The position numbers and the translations under genes are program-made. Of a stretch of 64,000 bases of DNA, positions 48,169-59,315 are shown one piece after another; positions within the stretch are counted from its first letter, which is position 1; every line of letters begins with the position of its first letter. The stretch is from Phylloscopus collybita (lineage: Eukaryota > Chordata > Aves > Passeriformes > Phylloscopidae), in the NCBI GenBank assembly GCA_027886175.1, contig JAJNNQ010000006.1:62001-126000 (forward strand), in the 5' to 3' direction. A model generated the notes under the pieces. It saw only the letters and a program-made list of their open reading frames with translations, ran no database searches and had not been told where the DNA came from.

Positions 48169-50232
48169 TTGTTCTCTGATTTCAAGATTTCGTTCCCTTT
48201 CCTGAAAGGAAGACTTTCCTTTCAGGAAAGGGAACGAAATCTTGCGATTTTAATGAGCATTAATTGGGCAAGCTTCCGTCCATTTCCCTGCACTTCTGTC
48301 CACCCCATTCACTTTTATGGTTTTCGCTTGCTTTGGTCATTTTTCCATGTTTTTTTTTTCCCTTTCATTTCTTAGACATCTTCTCCTATCTCTTGTTTTG
48401 CATGGCTTCCCTTCTTTTAGGATTTAAATTGGAGTCATTTTTGGTCAGTCTTGGCCTTTTTCAGTGGCCCTCAGTTCATCACCGTCTCTTTGGTGGGAAT
48501 CACTCCATTTCCAAATTTTCTCGGTTTTTTTCACTTGCGCTGTTTTGGCTCATATCTCCTTTCCAGAGGGGTTGTTAGACTTTGTTCTCTGATTTCAAGA
48601 TTTCGTTCCCTTTCCTGAAAGGAAGACTTTCCTTTCAGGAAAGGGAACGAAATCTTGCGATTTTAATGAGCATTAATTGGGCAAGCTTCCGTCCATTTCC
48701 CTGCACTTCTGGCCACCCCATTCACTTTTATGGTTTTCGCTTGCTTTGGTCATTTTTCCATGTTTTTTTTTTCCCTTTCATTTCTTAGACATCTTCTCCT
48801 ATCTCTTGTTTTGCATGGCTTCCCTTCTTTTAGGATTTAAATTGGAGTCTTTTTTGCTAAGTCTTGGCCTTTTTCAGTGGCCCTCAGTTCATCTCCGTCT
48901 CTTTGGTGGGAATCACTCCATTTCCAAATTTTCTCGGTTTTTTTCGCTTGCGCTGTTTTGGGTCATATCTCCTTTCCAGAGGGGTTGTTAGACTTTGTTC
49001 TCTGATTTCAAGATTTCGTTCCCTTTCCTGAAAGGAAGACTTTCCTTTCAGGAAAGGGAACGAAATCTTGCGATTTTAATGAGCATTAATTGGGCAAGCT
49101 TCCGTCCATTTCCCTGCACTTCTGGCCACCCCATTCACTTTTATGGTTTTCGCTTGCTTTGGTCATTTTTCCATGTTTTTTTTTTCCCTTTCATTTCTTA
49201 GACATCTTCTCCTATCTCTTGTTTTGCATGGCTTCCCTTATTTTAGGATTTAAATTGGAGTCTTTTTTGCTAAGTCTTGGCCTTTTTCAGTGGCCCTCAG
49301 TTCATCTCCGTCTCTTTGGTGGGAATCACTCCATTTCCAAATTTTCTCGGTTTTTTCGCTTGCGCTGTTTTGGATCATATCTCCTTTCCAGAGGGGTTGT
49401 TAGACTTTGTTCTCTGATTTCAAGATTTCGTTCCCTTTCCTGAAAGGAAGACTTTCCTTTCAGGAAAGGGAACGAAATCTTGCGATTTTAATGAGCATTA
49501 ATTGGGCAAGCTTCCGTCCATTTCCCTGCACTTCTGGCCACCCCATTCACTTTTATGGTTTTCGCTTGCTTTGGTCATTTTTCCATGTTTTTTTTTTCCC
49601 TTTCATTTCTTAGACATCTTCTCCTATCTCTTGTTTTGCATGGCTTCCCTTATTTTAGGATTTAAATTGGAGTCATTTTTGGTCAGTGTTGGCCTTTTTC
49701 AGTGGCCCTCAGTTCATCTCCGTCTCTTTGGTGGGAATCACTCCATTTCCAAATTTTCTCGGTTTTTTTCGCTTGCGCTGTTTTGGGTCATATCTCCTTT
49801 CCAGAGGGGTTGTTAGACTTTGTTCTCTGATTTCAAGATTTCGTTCCCTTTCCTGAAAGGAAAGTCTTCCTTTCAGGAAAGGGAACGAAATCTTGCGATA
49901 TTAATGAGCATTAATTGGGCAAGCTTCCGTCCATTTCCCTGCACTTCTGGCCACCCCATTCACTTTTATGGTTTTCGCTTGCTTTGGTCATTTTTCCATG
50001 TTTTTTTTTTCCCTTTCATTTCTGAGACATCTTCTCCTATCTCTTGTTTTGCATGGCTTCCCTTATTTTAGGATTTAAATTGGAGTCTTTTTTGCTAAGT
50101 CTTGGCCTTTTTCAGTGGCCCTCAGTTCATCTCCGTCTCTTTGGTGGGAATCACTCCATTTCCAAATTTTCTCGGTTTTTTTCGCTTGCGCTGTTTTGGG
50201 TCATATCTCCTTTCCAGAGGGGTTGTTGGACT
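48169..50232 (+). repeat. 5-monomer higher-order repeat, copy 1 (2064 bp)
   Basis: Monomer starts are 48169, 48582, 48995, 49407 and 49820. In order the markers are GTTGGAC, TGTCCACC, CATCACCGTC, TTTCACTTGC and GGCTCAT (48169); a plain monomer (48582); T6 with GGATCAT (48995, 412 bp); GGTCAGTGTTGG (49407); and AGTC spacer, GATATTAATG and TTTCTGAGAC (49820). Confidence 0.9.
49834..49895. repeat. Palindrome with flipped spacer AGTC (first of right-hand cluster)
   Basis: The arms are perfect over 29 bp and the spacer at 49863-49866 is AGTC. Other AGTC palindromes lie at 51898-51959, 53137-53198, 56439-56500, 56852-56913, 58504-58565, 60568-60629, 60981-61042, 62633-62694, 63046-63107 and 63459-63520. 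Eight of these eleven sit in monomers that also have GATATTAATG and TTTCTGAGAC. The three at 56852, 60981 and 63046 have CTGAACGGAA in the left arm and lack both of those markers. Confidence 0.96.
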
Positions 50233-52296
50233 TTGTTCTCTGATTTCAAGATTTCGTTCCCTTTCCTGAAAGGAAGACTTTCCTTTCAGGAAAGGGAACG
50301 AAATCTTGCGATTTTAATGAGCATTAATTGGGCAAGCTTCCGTCCATTTCCCTGCACTTCTGTCCACCCCATTCACTTTTATGGTTTTCGCTTGCTTTGG
50401 TCATTTTTCCATGTTTTTTTTTTCCCTTTCATTTCTTAGACATCTTCTCCTATCTCTTGTTTTGCATGGCTTCCCTTCTTTTAGGATTTAAATTGGAGTC
50501 ATTTTTGGTCAGTCTTGGCCTTTTTCAGTGGCCCTCAGTTCATCACCGTCTCTTTGGTGGGAATCACTCCATTTCCAAATTTTCTCGGTTTTTTTCACTT
50601 GCGCTGTTTTGGCTCATATCTCCTTTCCAGAGGGGTTGTTAGACTTTGTTCTCTGATTTCAAGATTTCGTTCCCTTTCCTGAAAGGAAGACTTTCCTTTC
50701 AGGAAAGGGAACGAAATCTTGCGATTTTAATGAGCATTAATTGGGCAAGCTTCCGTCCATTTCCCTGCACTTCTGGCCACCCCATTCACTTTTATGGTTT
50801 TCGCTTGCTTTGGTCATTTTTCCATGTTTTTTTTTTCCCTTTCATTTCTTAGACATCTTCTCCTATCTCTTGTTTTGCATGGCTTCCCTTCTTTTAGGAT
50901 TTAAATTGGAGTCTTTTTTGCTAAGTCTTGGCCTTTTTCAGTGGCCCTCAGTTCATCTCCGTCTCTTTGGTGGGAATCACTCCATTTCCAAATTTTCTCG
51001 GTTTTTTTCGCTTGCGCTGTTTTGGGTCATATCTCCTTTCCAGAGGGGTTGTTAGACTTTGTTCTCTGATTTCAAGATTTCGTTCCCTTTCCTGAAAGGA
51101 AGACTTTCCTTTCAGGAAAGGGAACGAAATCTTGCGATTTTAATGAGCATTAATTGGGCAAGCTTCCGTCCATTTCCCTGCACTTCTGGCCACCCCATTC
51201 ACTTTTATGGTTTTCGCTTGCTTTGGTCATTTTTCCATGTTTTTTTTTTCCCTTTCATTTCTTAGACATCTTCTCCTATCTCTTGTTTTGCATGGCTTCC
51301 CTTATTTTAGGATTTAAATTGGAGTCTTTTTTGCTAAGTCTTGGCCTTTTTCAGTGGCCCTCAGTTCATCTCCGTCTCTTTGGTGGGAATCACTCCATTT
51401 CCAAATTTTCTCGGTTTTTTCGCTTGCGCTGTTTTGGATCATATCTCCTTTCCAGAGGGGTTGTTAGACTTTGTTCTCTGATTTCAAGATTTCGTTCCCT
51501 TTCCTGAAAGGAAGACTTTCCTTTCAGGAAAGGGAACGAAATCTTGCGATTTTAATGAGCATTAATTGGGCAAGCTTCCGTCCATTTCCCTGCACTTCTG
51601 GCCACCCCATTCACTTTTATGGTTTTCGCTTGCTTTGGTCATTTTTCCATGTTTTTTTTTTCCCTTTCATTTCTTAGACATCTTCTCCTATCTCTTGTTT
51701 TGCATGGCTTCCCTTATTTTAGGATTTAAATTGGAGTCATTTTTGGTCAGTGTTGGCCTTTTTCAGTGGCCCTCAGTTCATCTCCGTCTCTTTGGTGGGA
51801 ATCACTCCATTTCCAAATTTTCTCGGTTTTTTTCGCTTGCGCTGTTTTGGGTCATATCTCCTTTCCAGAGGGGTTGTTAGACTTTGTTCTCTGATTTCAA
51901 GATTTCGTTCCCTTTCCTGAAAGGAAAGTCTTCCTTTCAGGAAAGGGAACGAAATCTTGCGATATTAATGAGCATTAATTGGGCAAGCTTCCGTCCATTT
52001 CCCTGCACTTCTGGCCACCCCATTCACTTTTATGGTTTTCGCTTGCTTTGGTCATTTTTCCATGTTTTTTTTTTCCCTTTCATTTCTGAGACATCTTCTC
52101 CTATCTCTTGTTTTGCATGGCTTCCCTTATTTTAGGATTTAAATTGGAGTCTTTTTTGCTAAGTCTTGGCCTTTTTCAGTGGCCCTCAGTTCATCTCCGT
52201 CTCTTTGGTGGGAATCACTCCATTTCCAAATTTTCTCGGTTTTTTTCGCTTGCGCTGTTTTGGGTCATATCTCCTTTCCAGAGGGGTTGTTAGACT
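50233..52296 (+). repeat. 5-monomer higher-order repeat, copy 2 (2064 bp)
   Basis: Monomer starts are 50233, 50646, 51059, 51471 and 51884. All the rare markers of the preceding 2064 bp recur at the same positions, including TTTCACTTGC, the T6 run with GGATCAT, GGTCAGTGTTGG and the AGTC spacer. The one difference I noted is that monomer 52297, which follows, does not begin a third copy. Confidence 0.9.
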
Positions 52297-55186
52297 TTGT
52301 TCTCTGATTTCAAGATTTCGTTCCCTTTCCTGAAAGGAAGACTTTTCTTTCAGGAAAGGGAACGAAATTTTGCGATTTTAATGAGCATTAATTGGGCAAG
52401 CTTCCGTCCATTTCCCTGCACTTCTGGCCACCCCATTCACTTTTATGGTTTTCGCTTGCTTTGGTCATTTTTCCATGTTTTTTTTTTCCCTTTCATTTCT
52501 TAGACATCTTCTCCTATCTCTTGTTTTGCATGGCTTCCCTTATTTTAGGATTTAAATTGGAGTCATTTTTGGTCAGTCTTGGCCTTTTTCAGTGGCCCTC
52601 AGTTCATCTCCGTCTCTTTGGTGGGAATCACTCCATTTCCAAATTTTCTCGGTTTTTTTCGCTTGCGCTGTTTTGGGTCATATCTCCTTTCCAGAGGGGT
52701 TGTTAGACTTTGTTCTCTGATTTCAAGATTTCGTTCCCTTTCCTGAAAGGAAGACTTTCCTTTCAGGAAAGGGAACGAAATCTTGCGATTTTAATGAGCA
52801 TTAATTGGGCAAGCTTCCGTCCATTTCCCTGCACTTCTGGCCACCCCATTCACTTTTATGGTTTTCGCTTGCTTTGGTCATTTTTCCATGTTTTTTTTTT
52901 CCCTTTCATTTCTTAGACATCTTCTCCTATCTCTTGTTTTGCATGGCTTCCCTTATTTTAGGATTTAAATTGGAGTCATTTTTGGTCAGTGTTGGCCTTT
53001 TTCAGTGGCCCTCAGTTCATCTCCGTCTCTTTGGTGGGAATCACTCCATTTCCAAATTTTCTCGGTTTTTTTCGCTTGCGCTGTTTTGGGTCATATCTCC
53101 TTTCCAGAGGGGTTGTTAGACTTTGTTCTCTGATTTCAAGATTTCGTTCCCTTTCCTGAAAGGAAAGTCTTCCTTTCAGGAAAGGGAACGAAATCTTGCG
53201 ATATTAATGAGCATTAATTGGGCAAGCTTCCGTCCATTTCCCTGCACTTCTGGCCACCCCATTCACTTTTATGGTTTTCGCTTGCTTTGGTCATTTTTCC
53301 ATGTTTTTTTTTTCCCTTTCATTTCTGAGACATCTTCTCCTATCTCTTGTTTTGCATGGCTTCCCTTATTTTAGGATTTAAATTGGAGTCTTTTTTGCTA
53401 AGTCTTGGCCTTTTTCAGTGGCCCTCAGTTCATCTCCGTCTCTTTGGTGGGAATCACTCCATTTCCAAATTTTCTCGGTTTTTTTCGCTTGCGCTGTTTT
53501 GGCTCATATCTCCTTTCCAGAGGGGTTGTTAGACTTTGTTCTCTGATTTCAAGATTTCGTTCCCTTTCCTGAAAGGAAGACTTTTCTTTCAGGAAAGGGA
53601 ACGAAATTTTGCGATTTTAATGAGCATTAATTGGGCAAGCTTCCGTCCATTTCCCTGCACTTCTGGCCACCCCATTCACTTTTATGGTTTTCGCTTGCTT
53701 TGGTCATTTTTCCATGTTTTTTTTTTCCCTTTCATTTCTTAGACATCTTCTCCTATCTCTTGTTTTGCATGGCTTCCCTTATTTTAGGATTTAAATTGGA
53801 GTCATTTTTGGTCAGTCTTGGCCTTTTTCAGTGGCCCTCAGTTCATCTCCGTCTCTTTGGTGGGAATCACTCCATTTCCAAATTTTCTCGGTTTTTTTCG
53901 CTTGCGCTGTTTTGGGTCATATCTCCTTTCCAGAGGGGTTGTTAGACTTTGTTCTCTGATTTCAAGATTTCGTTCCCTTTCCTGAAAGGAAGACTTTCCT
54001 TTCAGGAAAGGGAACGAAATTTTGCGATTTTAATGAGCATTAATTGGGCAAGCTTCCGTCCATTTCCCTGCACTTCTGGCCACCCCATTCACTTTTATGG
54101 TTTTCGCTTGCTTTGGTCATTTTTCCATGTTTTTTTTTTCCCTTTCATTTCTTAGACATCTTCTCCTATCTCTTGTTTTGCATGGCTTCCCTTATTTTAG
54201 GATTTAAATTGGAGTCATTTTTGGTCAGTCTTGGCCTTTTTCAGTGGCCCTCAGTTCATCTCCGTCTCTTTGGTGGGAATCACTCCATTTCCAAATTTTC
54301 TCGGTTTTTTTCGCTTGCGCTGTTTTGGGTCATATCTCCTTTCCAGAGGGGTTGTTAGACTTTGTTCTCTGATTTCAAGATTTCGTTCCCTTTCCTGAAA
54401 GGAAGACTTTCCTTTCAGGAAAGGGAAGGAAATCTTGCGATTTTAATGAGCATTAATTGGGCAAGCTTCCGTCCATTTCCCTGCACTTCTGGCCACCCCA
54501 TTCACTTTTATGGTTTTCGCTTGCTTTGGTCATTTTTCCATGTTTTTTTTTCCCTTTCATTTCTGAGACATCTTCTCCTATCTCTTGTTTTGCATGGCTT
54601 CCCTTCTTTTAGGATTTAAATTGGAGTCTTTTTTGGTCAGTCTTGGCCTTTTTCAGTGGCCCTCAGTTCATCTCCGTCTCTTTGGTGGGAATCACTCCAT
54701 TTCCAAATTTTCTCGGTTTTTTTCGCTTGCGCTGTTTTGGGTCATATCTCCTTTCCAGAGGGGTTGTTAGACTTTGTTCTCTGATTTCAAGATTTCGTTC
54801 CCTTTCCTGAAAGGAAGACTTTCCTTTCAGGAAAGGGAACGAAATTTTGCGATTTTAATGAGCATTAATTGGGCAAGCTTCCGTCCATTTCCCTGCACTT
54901 CTGGCCACCCCATTCACTTTTATGGTTTTCGCTTGCTTTGGTCATTTTTGCAGGGGTTTTTTTTCCCTTTCATTTCTTAGACATCTTCTCCTATCTCTTG
55001 TTTTGCATGGCTTCCCTTATTTTAGGATTTAAATTGGAGTCTTTTTTGCTAAGTCTTGGCCTTTTTCAGTGGCCCTCAGTTCATCTCCGTCTCTTTGGTG
55101 GGAATCACTCCATTTCCAAATTTTCTCGGTTTTTTTCGCTTGCGCTGTTTTGGGTCATATCTCCTTTCCAGAGGGGTTGTTGGACT
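52297..55186 (+). repeat. 3-monomer repeats and a returning 3-monomer series
   Basis: Monomer starts are 52297, 52710, 53123, 53536, 53949, 54362 and 54774. The series 51471, 51884, 52297 (GTGTTGG; AGTC; GACTTTTCTTTC) is repeated as 52710, 53123, 53536 at 1239 bp. Monomers 53949, 54362 and 54774 repeat the series 46931, 47344, 47756. Monomer 54362 has C to G at 54428 in the palindrome. Confidence 0.85.
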
Positions 55187-58100
55187 TTGTTCTCTGATTT
55201 CAAGATTTCGTTCCCTTTCCTGAAAGGAAGACTTTCCTTTCAGGAAAGGGAACGAAATCTTGCGATTTTAATGAGCATTAATTGGGCAAGCTTCCGTCCA
55301 TTTCCCTGCACTTCTGTCCACCCCATTCACTTTTATGGTTTTCGCTTGCTTTGGTCATTTTTCCATGTTTTTTTTTTCCCTTTCATTTCTTAGACATCTT
55401 CTCCTATCTCTTGTTTTGCATGGCTTCCCTTCTTTTAGGATTTAAATTGGAGTCATTTTTGGTCAGTCTTGGCCTTTTTCAGTGGCCCTCAGTTCATCAC
55501 CGTCTCTTTGGTGGGAATCACTCCATTTCCAAATTTTCTCGGTTTTTTTCGCTTGCGCTGTTTTGGGTCATATCTCCTTTCCAGAGGGGTTGTTAGACTT
55601 TGTTCTCTGATTTCAAGATTTCGTTCCCTTTCCTGAAAGGAAGACTTTCCTTTCAGGAAAGGGAACGAAATCTTGCGATTTTAATGAGCATTAATTGGGC
55701 AAGCTTCCGTCCATTTCCCTGCACTTCTGGCCACCCCATTCACTTTTATGGTTTTCGCTTGCTTTGGTCATTTTTCCATGTTTTTTTTTTCCCTTTCATT
55801 TCTTAGACATCTTCTCCTATCTCTTGTTTTGCATGGCTTCCCTTATTTTAGGATTTAAATTGGAGTCTTTTTTGCTAAGTCTTGGCCTTTTTCAGTGGCC
55901 CTCAGTTCATCTCCGTCTCTTTGGTGGGAATCACTCCATTTCCAAATTTTCTCGGTTTTTTCGCTTGCGCTGTTTTGGATCATATCTCCTTTCCAGAGGG
56001 GTTGTTAGACTTTGTTCTCTGATTTCAAGATTTCGTTCCCTTTCCTGAAAGGAAGACTTTCCTTTCAGGAAAGGGAACGAAATCTTGCGATTTTAATGAG
56101 CATTAATTGGGCAAGCTTCCGTCCATTTCCCTGCACTTCTGGCCACCCCATTCACTTTTATGGTTTTCGCTTGCTTTGGTCATTTTTCCATGTTTTTTTT
56201 TTCCCTTTCATTTCTTAGACATCTTCTCCTATCTCTTGTTTTGCATGGCTTCCCTTCTTTTAGGATTTAAATTGGAGTCTTTTTTGCTAAGTCTTGGCCT
56301 TTTTCAGTGGCCCTCAGTTCATCTCCATCTCTTTGGTGGGAATCACTCCATTTCCAAATTTTCTCGGTTTTTTTCGCTTGCGCTGTTTTGGGTCATATCT
56401 CCTTTCCAGAGGGGTTGTTAGACTTTGTTCTCTGATTTCAAGATTTCGTTCCCTTTCTTGAAAGGAAAGTCTTCCTTTCAGGAAAGGGAACGAAATCTTG
56501 CGATATTAATGAGCATTAATTGGGCAAGCTTCCGTCCATTTCCCTGCACTTCTGGCCACCCCATTCACTTTTATGGTTTTCGCTTGCTTTGGTCATTTTT
56601 CCATGTTTTTTTTTTCCCTTTCATTTCTGAGACATCTTCTCCTATCTCTTGTTTTGCATGGCTTCCCTTATTTTAGGATTTAAATTGGAGTCTTTTTTGC
56701 TAAGTCTTGGCCTTTTTCAGTGGCCCTCAGTTCATCTCCGTCTCTTTGGTGGGAATCACTCCATTTCCAAATTTTCTCGGTTTTTTTCGCTTGCGCTGTT
56801 TTGGGTCATATCTCCTTTCCAGAGGGGTTGTTAGACTTTGTTCTCTGATTTCAAGATTTCGTTCCCTTTCCTGAACGGAAAGTCTTCCTTTCAGGAAAGG
56901 GAACGAAATCTTGCGATTTTAATGAGCATTAATTGGGCAAGCTTCCGTCCATTTCCCTGCACTTCTGGCCACCCCATTCACTTTTATGGTTTTCGCTTGC
57001 TTTGGTCATTTTTCCAGGGGTTTTTTTTCCCTTTCATTTCTTAGACATCTTCTCCTATCTCTTGTTTTGCATGGCTTCCCTTCTTTTAGGATTTAAATTG
57101 GAGTCATTTTTGCTAAGTCTTGGCCTTTTTCAGTGGCCCTCAGTTCATCTCCGTCTCTTTGGTGGGAATCACTCCATTTTCAAATTTTCTCGGTTTTTTT
57201 CGCTTGCGCTGTTTTGGGTCATATCTCCTTTCCAGAGGGGTTGTTAGACTTTGTTCTCTGATTTCAAGATTTCGTTCCCTTTCCTGAAAGGAAGACTTTC
57301 CTTTCAGGAAAGGGAACGAAATCTTGCGATTTTAATGAGCATTAATTGGGCAAGCTTCCGTCCATTTCCCTGCAATTCTGGCCACCCCATTCACTTTTAT
57401 GGTTTTCGCTTGCTTTGGTCATTTTTCCAGGGGTTTTTTTTCCCTTTCATTTCTTAGACATCTTCTCCTATCTCTTGTTTTGCATGGCTTCCCTTCTTTT
57501 AGGATTTAAATTGGAGTCATTTTTGGTCAGTCTTGGCCTTTTTCAGTGGCCCTCAGTTCATCTCCGTCTCTTTGGTGGGAATCACTCCATTTCCAAATTT
57601 TCTCGGTTTTTTTCGCTTGCGCTGTTTTGGGTCATATCTCCTTTCCAGAGGGGTTGTTGGACTTTGTTCTCTGATTTCAAGATTTCGTTCCCTTTCCTGA
57701 AAGGAAGACTTTCCTTTCAGGAAAGGGAACGAAATCTTGCGATTTTAATGAGCATTAATTGGGCAAGCTTCCGTCCATTTCCCTGCACTTCTGGCCACCC
57801 CATTCACTTTTATGGTTTTCGCTTGCTTTGGTCATTTTTCCATGTTTTTTTTTTCCCTTTCATTTCTTAGACATCTTCTCCTATCTCTTGTTTTGCATGG
57901 CTTCCCTTCTTTTAGGATTTAAATTGGAGTCATTTTTGGTCAGTCTTGGCCTTTTTCAGTGGCCCTCAGTTCATCACCGTCTCTTTGGTGGGAATCACTC
58001 CATTTCCAAATTTTCTCGGTTTTTTTCGCTTGCGCTGTTTTGGGTCATATCTCCTTTCCAGAGGGGTTGTTAGACTTTGTTCTCTGATTTCAAGATTTCG

Positions 58101-59315
58101 TTCCCTTTCCTGAAAGGAAGACTTTCCTTTCAGGAAAGGGAACGAAATCTTGCGATTTTAATGAGCATTAATTGGGCAAGCTTCCGTCCATTTCCCTGCA
58201 CTTCTGGCCACCCCATTCACTTTTATGGTTTTCGCTTGCTTTGGTCATTTTTCCATGTTTTTTTTTTCCCTTTCATTTCTTAGACATCTTCTCCTATCTC
58301 TTGTTTTGCATGGCTTCCCTTATTTTAGGATTTAAATTGGAGTCATTTTTGGTCAGTGTTGGCCTTTTTCAGTGGCCCTCAGTTCATCTCCGTCTCTTTG
58401 GTGGGAATCACTCCATTTCCAAATTTTCTCGGTTTTTTTCGCTTGCGCTGTTTTGGCTCATATCTCCTTTCCAGAGGGGTTGTTAGACTTTGTTCTCTGA
58501 TTTCAAGATTTCGTTCCCTTTCCTGAAAGGAAAGTCTTCCTTTCAGGAAAGGGAACGAAATCTTGCGATATTAATGAGCATTAATTGGGCAAGCTTCCGT
58601 CCATTTCCCTGCACTTCTGGCCACCCCATTCACTTTTATGGTTTTCGCTTGCTTTGGTCATTTTTCCATGTTTTTTTTTTCCCTTTCATTTCTGAGACAT
58701 CTTCTCCTATCTCTTGTTTTGCATGGCTTCCCTTATTTTAGGATTTAAATTGGAGTCTTTTTTGCTAAGTCTTGGCCTTTTTCAGTGGCCCTCAGTTCAT
58801 CTCCGTCTCTTTGGTGGGAATCACTCCATTTCCAAATTTTCTCGGTTTTTTTCGCTTGCGCTGTTTTGGGTCATATCTCCTTTCCAGAGGGGTTGTTGGA
58901 CTTTGTTCTCTGATTTCAAGATTTCGTTCCCTTTCCTGAAAGGAAGACTTTCCTTTCAGGAAAGGGAACGAAATCTTGCGATTTTAATGAGCATTAATTG
59001 GGCAAGCTTCCGTCCATTTCCCTGCACTTCTGGCCACCCCATTCACTTTTATGGTTTTCGCTTGCTTTGGTCATTTTTGCAGGGGTTTTTTTTCCCTTTC
59101 ATTTCTTAGACATCTTCTCCTATCTCTTGTTTTGCATGGCTTCCCTTATTTTAGGATTTAAATTGGAGTCTTTTTTGCTAAGTCTTGGCCTTTTTCAGTG
59201 GCCCTCAGTTCATCTCTGTCTCTTTGGTGGGAATCACTCCATTTCCAAATTTTCTCGGTTTTTTTCGCTTGCGCTGTTTTGGGTCATATCTCCTTTCCAG
59301 AGGGGTTGTTGGACT
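55187..59315 (+). repeat. 10-monomer segment of the right-hand domain (4129 bp)
   Basis: Monomer starts are 55187, 55600, 56012, 56425, 56838, 57251, 57664, 58077, 58490 and 58903. The first five (TGTCCACC with CATCACC; T6 with GGATCAT; CTCCATCTC; AGTC with CTTTCTTGAAAGG; AGTC with CTGAACGG) return at 59316. Monomer 56838 has the rare A/GCTAAG mixed haplotype. Monomer 57251 has CTGCAATTCTGG. Confidence 0.85.
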
